Assembly: GCA_035772785.1 (NCBI GenBank)
Contig: JAOCPU010000016.1
Coordinates: 310,001-374,000, forward strand
Direction of reading: 5' to 3'
DNA: 64,000 nucleotides
Source: Phlebiopsis flavidoalba
Taxonomy: Eukaryota > Basidiomycota > Agaricomycetes > Polyporales > Phanerochaetaceae
Each line of letters begins with the position of its first letter. The first letter of the stretch is position 1. The position numbers and the translations under genes are program-made. This document shows, one piece after another, positions 1 through 11,357 of this stretch. Below the pieces are notes generated by a model. That model was not told the DNA's origin. It saw nothing but the letters and a program-made list of their open reading frames with translations, and searched no databases.

Positions 1-1165
1 TTCCAAGAGGTCGGCTTGCCGCTGGCACAGCACACCTAATCGAACAGGATACCAAGCAGCATTGACGTCGTGCTTAGGGGAAAGAAGTCAACATCAGTAA
101 AGCACTATTAAGCCATCACTCGTTCACAGAGGGGGGGGGGGGGTTCTGACCTGGATGCCACTGTCACAGACCACACGGGCGCAAGGACCTGTTATGCCTG
201 ATGATTTACGTAGGCTCCTCAGCGACATAGGACGGTACGATTTTACTGCAGAACGCGGATGTGCGTAGTGGTGCGCACCACTTAGCGACAAGAAAAAATA
301 CGTCGAATGCCATAGTCTTGGCACTGACTGGTTCGTTCGTCCTGCATTGATTGTGTCTACACAATTCTCACACACGTGGGTATTAGGTTCCGATGTTACT
401 GACACTGTCCGCCAAACGAAGTTTGGGTTTCTGGTGTCTGCATGACCTCGTGACCCATTCGCGGTTGCGGTCCTGTGACAGCCTCCCAGTGACCCCAGTT
501 TGCATTGGTCGGCCCTTGACACGCGTGTGACCGAATAACGTGGGCTGGCCATTGCGCAAGGGGGAGCCGTTCGACGATCTTCGCGTTTGAGAAGTTCAGC
601 ATACGTACTCGAGGATGTGCCGTGATTGCACGGGAGAGTTACTCTAGACGTAATCTTACAGATTGGGCTAGGGGGAAATCTATATGCTACGGTATGTTTG
701 CACGAGTTGCGGTGTGTTCTTATGCGCTAGCCTAATAACGCTCTCCAAAAGTCGCACTTTCCAACCCATTCCCCCAACTGTGTCGGGATTATGGCCTTCA
801 CACTCATCGTATTCACGGTCCCTAAAAACCCCCTTACCAGACTAGGAAGCCATTTGGCAAAATCCTCTATCAACAAGCAATTCCTTACACTAAGACCATA
901 GCTTACTAGACAACGAACCTGCACATTTGATTTTTTACAAACGCCATTCTACAACCCACGGCTGTTCCCGCCAGACAGCCAGCTCAAAATGACTCCTCCA
1001 TGAGCCAACTACTTAACCGCCGCGCATCCGCATCCAACACCAACGGCCGTCACCCCCAGCGTCGCCCTATTCGCATGCCGCTCCCACCCCGCCTCAGGCC
1101 GCCACCAACGCGCGCGGACTTTACAGAATGACCACCGCCGGTAGCTGAGATCTGCTAGCTCGGCG
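1..1165. other. Gene-poor left end
   Basis: I see no recognisable gene here. Open frames on both strands are short and mutually overlapping, with no domain-like segments. The only structural mark is a run of 13 G at 131-143, a likely assembly-error hotspot. Confidence 0.5.
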
Positions 1166-1166
1166 G

Positions 1167-1311
1167 TCACACTCTACCATTCAACCAGACATACGTTCAA
1201 ACCCCTCGAGGCGTCCAAATGCTGCCTTCCTGCCCGTTCAGTCGTAACACTCTACCATTCAACCTACTATTCTACTCGACATGCGTCAAAACCCTCGACG
1301 CGTCCCAAACA
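1167..1311. repeat. Imperfect direct repeat, two copies
   Basis: Two related segments lie at about 1167-1220 and 1246-1311. They share an identical 18-mer (ACACTCTACCATTCAACC at 1169-1186 and 1247-1264). After it come diverged versions of a GACATRCGTCAAACCCTCGA-like block and a GCGTCC block. The second copy carries about 10 extra bases between the shared blocks. It sits roughly 260 bp upstream of a TATA box, so it may be a duplicated promoter segment; that is inference. Confidence 0.7.
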
Positions 1312-1571
1312 CCCAACCTGCAACCTGTTTCGTTCCCCCAGACCCGCCCGTCCTCTCGGCGCCACCGCACGCGCGGATGTGGCGACCCATCCTGTCTCGG
1401 AAAGGCATGCGGCACCCCGGCCCGCCTTCCCTCCCACCCCCGCGCATCCCATCCTGTCTCGGCACCCGTTCAACGGGCCATCTTGGGGCCCCGGTACTTC
1501 TCTGGTAGGGCCCGACGGCGTGCTGCTGGTGTATCTCTGGGGTGTCTCGGTATGATGACCGACGTCTCCGG

Positions 1572-1578
1572 TATATAA
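1572..1578 (+). promoter_or_regulatory. TATA box of candidate orphan gene
   Basis: TATATAA lies 153 bp upstream of the ATG at 1731, followed by a pyrimidine-rich stretch suited to a transcription start. It is a textbook fungal core promoter, but no transcript evidence is available. Confidence 0.5.
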
Positions 1579-1730
1579 GTCGGGCTGTGGGCTCGACACA
1601 CCCAGCCCGCTCCGCTCGCCTCTGGGCTGGGTAAACATACCCACGAAACGATTCCGATACCCCCGCATTGCACGACACACTCGTTTTTTTTTCGCACGGC
1701 TCTGTAGCTTATACACCCTCACGAGCTTTT

Positions 1731-2254
1731 ATGATTTGCGACGCGTCGCGTCCGTTTCGTTATGACCCCTCCTGCGCGGTGAGTTGGGGTTTATGTTTGT
1801 CGATGCAAGAGCTGATTTTATGTTTTGCTAGGTGAAAGACACCAACAGGCTAGCCGCGGTCGCGTTCTGCAACGCCACGCACACCGTCCGCGCGCCATCA
1901 TGCCTACCTGGGCGAAGACACCCACAGCTAGCCGCGGCAACAGGCCCCCGCGCGCCTCATGCCTGCCCAGAGCGAAGACACACGGCTAGCCGCGGCCCCC
2001 GCGCCGCCCTCACCCACACCCACGCCCGCACGTCCGCACACACACAGACATTGACCCCCACGGACACTTTGTCACAGACATTTACACTAGCTTGTACACC
2101 ACACTCATTACATGTATCCCATACGTACGCCCGCCACGCACCTTACGCCCCATACGCCCTACCTTATGCTCGACATGATGACGTTATGCCCATGTACTTT
2201 ATGCTATACCCGCCCCGAGGGGAATTAAATTCGCGGGGTCTGTGCCGCGACTGA
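1731..2254 (+). CDS. Candidate two-exon orphan protein with internal repeats
   Basis: Exon 1 (1731-1778, 16 codons, beginning MICDASRPF) ends at a canonical GTGAGT donor. A 53-nt intron (1779-1831, ending GCTAG) follows. The second exon stays open from 1832 in the same phase to a stop at 2254, giving about 156 residues. A TATA box lies 153 bp upstream. The protein is low-complexity: Ala/Arg/Pro/His-rich around the DNA repeats at 1849-1995, then Thr/His-rich, then a Tyr-rich stretch with alternating APYA-like units. No domain, signal peptide or membrane span is recognised. Splice-site phase, intron length and promoter spacing argue for a gene; low complexity argues for chance. It could instead be non-coding RNA. 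Confidence 0.4.
1849..1995 (+). repeat. Three-copy GCTAGCCGCGG-anchored repeat
   Basis: GCTAGCCGCGG occurs at 1849-1859, 1927-1937 and 1985-1995. Between the copies lie related blocks with CGCGCC-TCATGCCT and GCGAAGACAC motifs. Spacing is 78 then 58 bp, so this is a diverged tandem repeat inside the open frame of the candidate gene. Confidence 0.7.
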
Positions 2255-2483
2255 CAGTACTTTGAAAGCTTTAGACTGGGTGCTGCGCGCTGGGAGGAGG
2301 TGAACTCGGTCGGTCAAGGGAGCTCCCGCACCCGAGCCGAGACAGGGCGGCGATCCCGCGCATCCGCTGCGCCGCCGTCAGTGGCGATAGCCGAGCCGCG
2401 CGCGCAATTACGATCGGACGACGCGCCACCCGCGGCCGTCTTGTGTCTCTCCGATGAGCATTGTCGTTGTGTCTCGCCGCGCG

Positions 2484-4080
2484 ATGGTCGACTGGTCCAG
2501 CCCGCCCGCGCTCGCGATCACTGCGTTTGCGTTCGCGCAGGCGACGGTGTTCATGCTCGGGCTCTACCTGTGTGTGCTCTGTTTCGGGTTTGCGGGGTGG
2601 GGGTGCTGATGAGGCGTAGGTGGTACTTTTACGCTGTCGCTGCGCGACGCGTGGAGTGGGCGCTGCTCACGCCGGCTCGCGGCGTTTCGGCTTGTGCACG
2701 TACTAGTTCCTCCCTCCTCTCCTTCTGGCGAGTCTGAGAGACGTCAGGTGCCGTATCTCGTGGGGCGGTACGCGCATCTGCTCGCCGCGGTCGGGATGTT
2801 GAGTCGGGTCGTTTCTACGTGGGCGCGGGCTGATGGCATGGCAGCGCGGTGAGCACGCATATGAAGAACCCGCCGGGGGCGCAGTGTTCGGGCCTAGCGG
2901 TGCGTGCCCCACGCGCAAGTCGCGGTTCGTGTCTCTGATTGGCCGACTAGCAGTTTTGAGCGGTTTCTCGCCGTGCGTACACGCTCCGTCGAGTCATGCG
3001 GACGCGCCAGTGACACCCCGCAGATCACAGAGCAAATCGCGCTCGAAATGCCGCCGCAAGCAGCAACCTCGCGCTCCGCGCGTACGCTTCTCCCTTTCTC
3101 TCCCATCCAACTTACGCCGCGCTGGATGGGAGCATAGGACGACGCTCTGGCACGACCCCGTCGTCGCGCGCGTGCGGTACGCGATCTGGGGCGTCTGCGC
3201 CGCGCACTTTCTCTACGCGCTCAGCGCCGTGGGTGCGCCTCTCCTTCTCCGCTTCGAGCGCGGGCGCTGACGGCACGCAGTGGGCATCGGCGCGGTCTCG
3301 CGCGCGCGGTGGACGCCGCGAACGGGCGCGTGCGTCGTGCGCTCGACGCACCGGGCCGACTCAGTCGGGTTCTTTCTCTTCAGTGCGTGCGCCGCGTCTG
3401 CTTGTGGAGCCGGGGGGGGGTGCTGACGCCAGGCGCGGGCAGCGCTCGTGTGGGACGTTCCCGCGATCATGCTGCTCAACGCTCGCAGCGGGCGTGCGGC
3501 GCGCGCGGGGCCCGGCAGACACGCGCCTCGTGGGCACGCTGCGCCGGCAGGGCGTCGGGTACGCGCTCGTCACGACCGCGACGGTCGTGTGCCCATGACG
3601 ATCGTGTACGTGCTCCAGCTGAACGGTGCGTGCAGCCCAGACCTCCGTTCCCCGCGCTGCGCTGACGCCGCAGCCGTAGACGTCATGAACATCTTTCTCA
3701 TCCCCGTCGGTGCGTGCGTGCGCTCCTACCCCCGAAATGCAGACGCTGACGTTTAGTGAAGGGTGCACGATCAGGTACGCCTGCGCGCGGCGCCGCCTCC
3801 TGTGTCTCCGCGGGCTGAACCCGTTTGCAGCGTCATCGCGTCCTCCGCGCGGTGACCTCGCTCTTCCGCGACTCAGGGACGAGGACGAGGATGAGGACGA
3901 CGGCGCGTGCGTGCGTTTTGCCCTGTCCCTGATCGCTCCGCGCGCGTGTCTCACCGCTCCCGCCAGGTCCGAGGGTCCATGCCCCGCGTGCGCGCCACCA
4001 CTTTCAGCAACAGCAAGGCACCGAACGAGTTTTCCACCGTCATCAATCTGTGCGTGGGCCCTCGCGTTCGTGTAGTGTAA
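2484..4080 (+). CDS. Polytopic (7TM-like) Agaricomycete membrane protein, frame-broken
   Basis: From ATG 2484 the product begins MVDWSSPPALAITAFAF and runs into a hydrophobic helix ending FMLGLYL. Other frames then supply successive membrane segments: RRVEWALLT and LVGRYAHLLAAVGML near 2650-2830, VRYAIWGVCAAHFLYAL near 3170-3230, a segment with YALVTTATVV and MTIVYVLQLN near 3560-3630, and VMNIFLIPVGAC near 3680-3715. A final SVIASS..AVTSLFRDSG segment lies near 3820-3880. Order and motifs fit a large Agaricomycete family of uncharacterised seven-helix proteins. Shifts between frames occur at G/C runs, including a G9 at about 3412-3420. Function is unknown. Exon borders are not resolved and the C-terminus is uncertain. 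Confidence 0.5.
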
Positions 4081-4373
4081 TGGACTGACGTAGGGATCAA
4101 GCGCTGGCGCTGGGACGAGCCTCGGCGTGGGCACTGCGCAAACCGGGCTCGAGGACGACTGCAGCAGCAAGGCCGAGACGGGGACAGAGCACGAGGGACG
4201 CGTCGACGCGGCCGCTCAACGGCGGGCTGTCAGACGTCGAGCTGGGGCGGTACGGTCTCGCAGTGTAACGGCCCCACAACTTCACACACACGCGTGCGCA
4301 CGCGCGCATCATGCTACTCTCTACATTACCAGCCCTCCTATTGCCAGTGCCCCCTATCCGTCTTTCTTGGAGC

Positions 4374-4379
4374 AATAAA
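4374..4379 (+). terminator. Possible polyadenylation signal
   Basis: AATAAA lies about 300 bp downstream of the last recognisable segment of the membrane-protein gene. The placement suits a 3-prime end but the hexamer alone is weak evidence. Confidence 0.3.
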
Positions 4380-4389
4380 TCGCAGAATT

Positions 4390-5620
4390 AATGTACGCCA
4401 ACCCCGCGGCGCTGATGGTGCCTCGCGCGGAATATGGACGCTAGCCCCCATGCTGCCCCGCCGCGCCGCCTGCTGCAGATCCCCCCCGCGGCGCGGCAAA
4501 AGCTTGAGCTTGAGCTTGCCCGGCACAGCCAGCGTCCGCCGCGCGCGCACGCGGGAGGGCGTAGGCGCCGGCTTGGTGGCGGGCGCCGCGCTCCCACGGT
4601 TGCGATCCGACCCGTGCGCAGACCGTCGTCGCTGAAGGTCATTCGCTGTCACGCGCACCACGATAGGGTGGGGAAAGTGCCCTCGATCGCGATCTGGCGA
4701 GCAGAGTTCTGTCAGTGGCCGCTGCTGGGGTGCGTGCGTCGATGCGAGGATGCTGCTGACGGTTGACTGCAGACTCGATGAGAGTTTGGGACTGCCTCCC
4801 GAGCATCACGCGCGAAGGGCGACTGCATATACCGCAGCGTGTTCTGCGGTCAGAGGAATCATATATATCACGTCTTCCCCGACCGGAGCAGAACGACGAT
4901 GGGGAATCTGGATGCATGGATGGTGGGCAGAACGAACTTCCTGGCCCACCGCGCCCCGTTTGCGTTCACGCTCTATCTGCGCACGACGCAGATCGCACCA
5001 CTCGACGAAACGACTGCCCTCGGCGCGCTCGCTAGCGAGAAGATATTCGGGGTTGGCTCGCCGACGGCACAGAGGTCGGCGAGGCGTTGCCATATATGGC
5101 GCGACGGCACCCCAGCAGTATGCGCTGATGGTCAGTGGTTCCCGCACTCTTCACGGTGGGAAAGCCAGGATGTTGACCTGTGGTTGCAGACTTTGCTCGT
5201 CCGAGCAGGGGCGGTGGCCGCGGCGATGTCGGGGAGCACTCGTCCATGGTATGCGCCGCCCATCGACAGCTGCGATGCGGTTCGCGGCCGCAGACAGCAG
5301 AGACGAGGATCCTCCGCGGGCGCCAAGCCGCGTAGGGGTGACAGCAGCCCTGGGCTTGCGTGGTGATCGCGTACGGGAGGACGGGCGCCGGGGTAAGACC
5401 CAAGGGCTGCTCTCGACCGTCCGACGGTCTGAGCATCTTCATTTCCGCGCCTTCGTTGGGTTTTCATTACGGAACGCGTCTCGTACCTGGGCAAGGAGCC
5501 GCTGCGGGGGCGTCCGCGGCCGACGCCCAATTCAGTGGCGGGCCCTTCTCTTGACGTCGCGTCTTCCAAGCCCGCTCGTCCTGCTTCCCCCGCCTCGCCG
5601 CTGATCCCCGGCCGCCAGAA
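4390..5620. other. GC-rich block with long but unassignable open frames
   Basis: Open frames overlap on both strands; the longest runs 4750-5604 on plus (284 codons, Arg/Ala/Ser-rich). None shows a domain, signal peptide or conserved motif that I recognise. In DNA this GC-rich, long stop-free frames arise by chance. A short (AGCTTG)n-type triplication lies at about 4501-4518. Confidence 0.4.
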
Positions 5621-5632
5621 GCCCCCGAAAAA

Positions 5633-5638
5633 TATAAA
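5633..5638 (+). promoter_or_regulatory. TATA box of CPL1-like gene
   Basis: TATAAA lies 95 bp upstream of the ATG at 5733, with a C/T-rich stretch between them. Confidence 0.6.
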
Positions 5639-5732
5639 GCCCTTCCCCTCCGTCCATCCTCGCCAGTCGGCTGTTTCGCACCCCTCCGCTCCTGCACCCG
5701 CCGCCGTCCGCCCTTCAAGCCGCCACATCGAG

Positions 5733-7030
5733 ATGCGCTCCTTCACGCTCGCTCTCGCGCTGCTTGCTCACGCAGAGATCCTGCCCTTCTCCGGCGCGCT
5801 CGCGCAAGAGCCGCGCAACGCGTACCGCGCCCCGCGCCCCGAGCCCGCCGCGGCCGCCCTCGTCGCGGCGCGCCGCCAGCACCACGCGCCCCGCGCGCTG
5901 CACTCGACGTGTGCGCGTACACTCGGCGTCGACCTCGGCCTCGGCCTTCCCGTCGACCTGCTCGGCATCCCGCTGTCCACACCGACGCTGCTCGACCTCC
6001 AGATCTGCCTGTGTCTCTCGGCACGCTCCCTCTCACGTAATGCTCTGACGCGAATATGCCCAGGTCCCGCCGCGCTCGGCGACCGCTATGGCATATGGAC
6101 CCTCGTCAACGCTGTTCATCCGCATCCTCGTGCGTCCCTTTCCTTCCCCTCCGCCCGTCAATCACACTAATTAATTAATTGATAGATCAACACGGTCCCG
6201 AGCTCGAGCCCTGCACGTACCCCGACAACTGCACGCCCTCGTGCGAGCCCGCGAACGCCCATTGCGGATGGCAGTGCCGCCCCCCGTACGTCCCGCAGGG
6301 CAAACCAGTGCGTGTGTCCCGCGCCCTGGGTCACAGCTTGCAACGGCCAGTGTCCTCCCGCCCGGCACGGTACGTCTCTGTCTCCTTATTAGCGACGCGT
6401 GCCATAGATCTCATGTGGCGTGGTAGACTTGTGGCTCCGCGGTGACCCAGCCTCCGTAACCGTCGTTCGCTCAACCAGCGTGAGGACGCCAGGCGACGCT
6501 GCAAGGCGAACGCATCTGCGTGAGTTTTTTTTTTTTCATTGGGTATATGCGGCGGTTGCTCAATGTGTAGTTGCACACAGGTCTGCGGTGTCTACGGCGG
6601 CGGCAAGAACGCGTTCGAATGCATCGACACACGCAAAAGAACCTTCGAGAGCTGTGACGTCCCCAGACCCCATGCCCCTTCTTACCCCATTACTAACAAC
6701 ACCCCCAGAGCGGCGGGCGCTGCGTTCCGTCCCGCGAACCCCTTCACCGAAGCGCCCCCCCAGCAGGCCGGGCGCGACCGGACTGCACGGGCGCTATCGA
6801 CCAGGCGGGGAATCCGATGACCGTCGGCGTGCACCGATCGCGCGGCGCATGGGGCGTGCGTCTCGACCCTGCGAGGCGGTTCTATACGCCGTCAACAACG
6901 CGACGAACCGCGGGACGGCTAGCGCGCCCACGCGCACGCTCAAGGTCCAGCGGACGGCGCCGTCTCTAGTCGCGCGCTTCCCCTGCCCACATATGAACGG
7001 GCCAGCTCCTTGCGGCCGCCTATCGAAGGT
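5733..7030 (+). CDS. CPL1-like cysteine-rich secreted protein, frame-broken
   Basis: The start MRSFTLALALLA is a signal-peptide core. A segment with GLPVDLLGIPLSTPTLLDLQICLCLS follows. Next come the cysteine-rich pieces EPCTYPDNCTPSCEP and CGWQCRPPYVPQG (6205-6310), then CNGQCPP. The hallmark block CGVYGGGKNAFECIDT, continuing to LESCGGC, lies at about 6580-6690. This order matches fungal CPL1-domain secreted proteins; Cryptococcus Cpl1 is the named member. An intron at about 6520-6580 carries a T12 run. Reading frame changes several times (e.g. LESC appears as ESCDVP), consistent with base-call errors. The C-terminal cysteine motifs are only partly legible. Likely cell-wall or extracellular; exact role unknown. 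Confidence 0.7.
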
Positions 7031-7956
7031 AAGAACCCTTGTCGTATTTATCAAAGACGCTGTATCGCCCCGTTGTTTCTTCTCTTTTTCCTTTGCGCGT
7101 TTTGAGTTTCAACCCCCAGGGACCACCCGCGCGCGGACCCTTGTGTTACAGCCACACGTTCTTTTGTGCATACCCCCTCGTCTGGCTCCGCCGCTAGCTG
7201 TGGTCCTTTGGAGCAGTGTGGTGGGTCGGGCGAGTGGTCTACTAGTCGCTGTCGTTTCTCTTGATCGTGTGTTGAAAGTGTGCAGTTGTGTACGTACGTT
7301 TTAAGCTTGCCTTATATTCGCGTAATTAGCTTTTTTTGTAGTGGAAGAAGAAATGGGGAGTGTTGTTCGAGGTGATGATTCGTGGGGTGTGAGTGGCTGC
7401 CTTGGTTGGTGCGGATGACTTTGCACTTGGTGGCGCTACTGAGCCTCCGTCGACGAGCGCGGGTAAAAAATTGCAGCGATGCCCCTAGACTGTGTGTCGA
7501 GGCAGCTCTCGGCTACAAGTTGAACGTTTTGTTGTCAACGTAAAGAATCAGAGGCAGCTCGCTTCAGAGTGTGTTCCGTTCTTTTTCTGCGGTCGTCTTT
7601 GTGATGCCACCCCATACCGCCGCTGCCCCCCGCCGCCCGCCACCCGAACGGGATGGCGCATCATGGCGCGCTTACACATTGCCGTATCGGGATGGGTGGC
7701 ATGGACGTCCCCGCCTTTCGTGGTGGGGGCACATAAGATGTGGTGAAGGTGTTCGGGGTCGTTTATTGCTCATCTCATCTACGATAAGATATGAGCCTCT
7801 TCTCAGTGGGTGTGTCTTACACCCAGCTAGGGCTTTTGGATCGCTCCGAGGCAAAGTGGCTATTATCTGGCAAGCTTAACTGTCCGTAGTAATACCAATC
7901 CTTGTTCCATAGAGAATTACAGCCCGAAACCCGACGAACCTCGATACAAGAATAAA
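7031..7956. other. Convergent intergenic region
   Basis: This lies between the 3-prime ends of the CPL1-like gene and DPM1. It is T-rich near 7060-7340. I recognise no coding segment. Confidence 0.4.
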
Positions 7957-9004
7957 TTACACACTGATGCCGAGGAAATTTTTCACTTGTGCTGCGACCC
8001 CGGCGCCGGCGCGCCACAACCAAACCACGGCGCGGAGGAGGGAACAACCAAAGAACGCGACGAGCGCCTGAGCACGACGCAACGAACACGAGCGCGGCGC
8101 TGATACTAAAACCTGTTACACGCCAGTACCGCGGAGCGAGCTCGGCACAGCTGTGCTCGAGGTACTTGACCATCACCTTGCCCGTCAGGCTTGCTCTCGT
8201 GGGCCTCGGCGCGCACGCCGAGACGAGAACGGGCACCAGATCCGGCGATCGCGCCCGGCGCGACGTGCGCCTTGATGAGCAGGTCCAGACAGCGCGATCT
8301 TGAAGCCCTGCGAGTTGAGGTTCCTTGCGCTTTGAGGAACTTGCGTGTAACTAGGTGAGTATGGGGCGGTGGAGAGTAGAGGGGGCGAGGAGAGGGCGTA
8401 TCGGCTTCTTTCCGCACGCCGAAGGAAGCCGGACATTAGGGGGTCGCTGGCGGTCGTGAGCGGGGAGCGCGAGCAGGCGCGCACTCCGAGGCGAGATGAT
8501 GCGCCGTGGTGCAGCGGCCAGTCCGTTGTCCATCTCGAACGCAGCCCGCGCCGTACCGCGTGCCCAGCACAAACGTATGGCGCGCGTCCAGCGCGGCGAG
8601 CATCGACGGCACGTACTCGGGGCGGGTGCTGCGCCGCCGATGTCAGAGGGGCCAACGATACGAGGGCGTAGTGCGCACCTGGAGATCCGCGTCCATGCAC
8701 AGCATGTTCTCGTGCCCGCCGCCTCCTGGAAGCCGCGCACGACCGCGCTGCTGAGCCCGCGCTCGGTGGTGCGCACGACGATGCGGACGTTGTAGCCCTC
8801 CTGCGCCGAGCGCGCGCACGGTCTCGACGGAGCCGTCGCGCGAGAGTTGTCGTCGACGATGATGACCTCCGTCTGCGCGGCGGGCACGGGCGAGTCGATC
8901 CGCCGCAGCGCGGCGAAGATGCGCGTGACGAGCGGGCGCAGGTTGCCGTTCTCCCTGAAGGCGGGCACGACGACCGAGTATTGGATGGGTTGGGCCGATG
9001 CCAT
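7957..9004 (-). CDS. DPM1: Dolichol-phosphate mannosyltransferase, frame-broken
   Basis: Transfers mannose from GDP-mannose to dolichyl phosphate at the ER, feeding N-glycans, O-mannosylation and GPI anchors. The product starts MASAQPIQYSVVVPAFRENG (GT2 fold). It continues through EVIIVDDNSRDGS, RTTERGLSSAVVRGF and MLCMDADLQ (the DxD-type region), then TASDPMSGF and GFKIAL..LIKAHVAPGAIA, all classic Dpm1 motifs. The tail has LTGKVMVKYLE, a hydrophobic stretch SAALVFVASC and a second one (QALVAFFGCSLLRAVVWLW), ending KNFLGISV before the stop. A C-terminal anchor is the yeast-type architecture; the human-type enzyme lacks it and uses DPM3. At least four frame changes interrupt it. It is divergent from the UBR7-like gene across 269 bp. 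Confidence 0.9.
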
Positions 9005-9273
9005 TGTTGCGGGTGTTGGTATAAAAAGGAGGGTGGGGGTCAGGTACAGAGAGGAAGGAGCGAATGAAATGGTTGGCAAGCGACGTGGCAAAGAGCACAA
9101 AACCGCGGGATTGCTCGCCACGTGGGACACCCATAAGCGTACATACATTATGACACTTGCTCTGCTCCGTCACTTTCGACTCACTACTGGATAGCTTGTG
9201 GTAACTTTCGGGTTGCGTCTTGCTTTCCTATGTGCCTCCTCGTACTCCTGAAATCCGACCAAAACTAACCACC
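9005..9273. promoter_or_regulatory. Shared divergent promoter DPM1 / UBR7-like
   Basis: The 269 bp separate the two start codons of genes transcribed away from each other. A TATAAAAA element at about 9020-9027 reads toward the plus-strand gene but lies 250 bp from its ATG. Bidirectional control is inferred from layout only. Confidence 0.45.
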
Positions 9274-10861
9274 ATGACGACCATGAAGCTCTCAGATATC
9301 CTGGCCTCCCAAGCCTCGCTGCTCAAAGACGCCTCGGAGGCTCTACCACACGAGTTCTCTCGCAGTGCACATACAATCTTGGATACATACGACAGGCAGT
9401 GTACCTCTGCAGAACGTGCAAGCAGCAGCGCGGCATCTGCTCAGCCTGTTCCATCGCCTTGCAGGCCACACAGAACGCACCACGACCAGCTCGAGCTGTT
9501 CCCGAACTGTGGTGGCGCAGGTTCCGCTGCGACTGCCCCACGGCCGCCTCTCGCGCACCCTGTGGGCTGCCCACCGGGACCGGCAGCGGAAAGGAAGCTG
9601 TGAATGAACTGAAACGAGTATGGGCAGAACTTCGATGGGGTGTTCTGCAGGTGTGGGCGAGAGTACGACGCGGAGAAGGAGATCGAGACGATGATCCAGT
9701 GTCTTGCATGTGAGGTGCGTCCCTCGAACCGGGCTAAGTCCCGTTGAGCTCATTGCGCGCCCAGGACTGGTACCACGAGTCGTGCCTCAACCTGCGCGAG
9801 CGTCCGTCCTCGAGAGAGCCTTCGCCCGACGCGTCAGCCAAGCGCACGCGCCGTTACCCGAGGACACTGTGACGCGGACGCGGACGCACAATCTGAGGCG
9901 TCGTCCTCTGGACTTCCGCCCCCGCTTGTCACGGCACGGCGTCGCCTACGACGCGTTCGTGTGCAGCACATGTGTGCTGAAGATAGATACCCTACGGCGG
10001 TACGCTGGCACCCCTGGTGTTTCTCATGGTCGTCCGAGATACGCCTGAGGCATCTTGGAGGATAATAGGCCAGCTGGAGGAGCAAAACGGGACTGTGGAT
10101 ATTGGTGCGGGTAGGGTCAGCAGAGGCTTGAATCTGCTTCTGTGTGGGAGAGAAGAGCCCTTGCCTGATTCCGACCACGAGGATCAGCAGCCCAAACGAG
10201 CCGGGCAGCCTCTGGGGAGGGAGAAGGCAGCGTAGATCGCGCCAATGGTGTCCCGCGTCCGCCGCGATGTCTTGCTCCTGAGCGTAATTTTGCAGCACAA
10301 AATATTCTGTCGGCTGTACAGGAGAATCAATCTGAGCCTCCTCCGCTGGGGACCGGGGACGTGTTCTTGGTGGGCAACTGGAGACAGAGATGGTGCCAAT
10401 GCAGAGAGGTACTTACATGTCGCGCGTAGCCATGGGTAGCTGCTTACATTCGGCATATTCAGTGCTTGCCGTCCCTGCAAAACCATTCATATCTTCTCGA
10501 GGAAGAAGAAACGTACACGCGCGCCCGAGGACCCGGATTCTGGTGGGATTCCCGCCGCAAGTATCGCTCATCCACACATACTAACCATCATATTTAGGTC
10601 TCTCTCTCTCGAAGAGCTTGGTCTACGCGCTTTGAACCGTCTCCCACGAGAACGTGCCATCAACAGTATTCATGCGTTCAATGAGATGCGTGTACGTTGT
10701 GTCATCCATGTCAGCGTATCACTCTTTGACTGAAAGGTGACCAGGGATCACCTCATGAGCCACTTGCGACCATTTGCAGACAAGACAAGGAGGTCACGGA
10801 GGCGGATATACGAGGGTTCTTTGAGGCCAAGATGGCAGAAATAGCAGAGAAAAAGGTGTAG
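9274..10861 (+). CDS. UBR-box plus PHD-finger protein (UBR7/mlo2 type), frame-broken
   Basis: It starts MTTMKLSDILASQASLLKDA then ALPHEFS. A UBR zinc box follows at about 9365-9540: CTYNLGYIRQAVYLCRTC, GICSACSIA and RCDCPT. A PHD finger at about 9620-9810 reads GVFCRCGREYDAEKE, TMIQCLACEDWYHESCLNLRERP, and its last ligands appear as VCSTCVLKIDTLRRYAG near 9950-10010. The C-terminus reads LEELGLRALNRLPRERAINSI, then HLRPFA and ADIRGFFEAKMAEIAEKKV before the stop at 10859-10861. This is the domain order of human UBR7 and S. pombe mlo2, putative E3 ligases; UBR7 is reported to act on histone H2B. Spread over several exons with at least three indels. The middle (about 10050-10500) is poorly legible. 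Confidence 0.88.
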
Positions 10862-11288
10862 GCGACCAGAGGCCGCACCGATAATCCTTGTCGCTCCACA
10901 ATGCGAAGGACTAGCAACCAAGACCTGGTTTGCCTCGGAGGATGAGATGTATCATGCCGGTTATGACCTGTTGAACATGCTTTCGTTAAGGCATGAAATC
11001 CTCTCACCGAGCCGCCTCCCGAGTGTATTCACACAATAATGATATTCCTGTGAGGATCGACATTAATGTAGTACCTACTTGATACTACTCATAATGACGA
11101 GTAGCGCTCTTTGGAAACCATATATCATCGAACATCTCGTTTCGTGCTAGGAGAACCCACAATACGTACGGAACCCGGTCATATACACTGTTAACCTTGA
11201 GCATGATTATTGTGAGTCTGTCTGGTTCTGGTGAGCCTATAATAACGCACGGGGAGTATCACTTCGTTAGATAATCCTTGGCACCAAG
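10862..11288. other. Intergenic region
   Basis: No coding segment or regulatory motif that I can support. Confidence 0.4.
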
Positions 11289-11314
11289 GGTGCCCTTGAG
11301 CGCTCAAGGGCACC
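11289..11314. repeat. 26-bp perfect palindrome
   Basis: GGTGCCCTTGAGC followed by its exact reverse complement, with no loop. It lies 184 bp upstream of the AT-hook-like gene ATG. It could bind a dimeric regulator or extrude as a cruciform; function unknown. Confidence 0.85.
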
Positions 11315-11357
11315 TGTGTCGCAGTGCGGCGCTACCGGCGCGTGATGGCGCGTGCTC

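Noticed and set aside
4750..5604. 284-codon plus-strand open frame
   Set aside because: GC-rich DNA with equally long frames on the other strand; Arg/Ala-heavy product with no recognisable motif.
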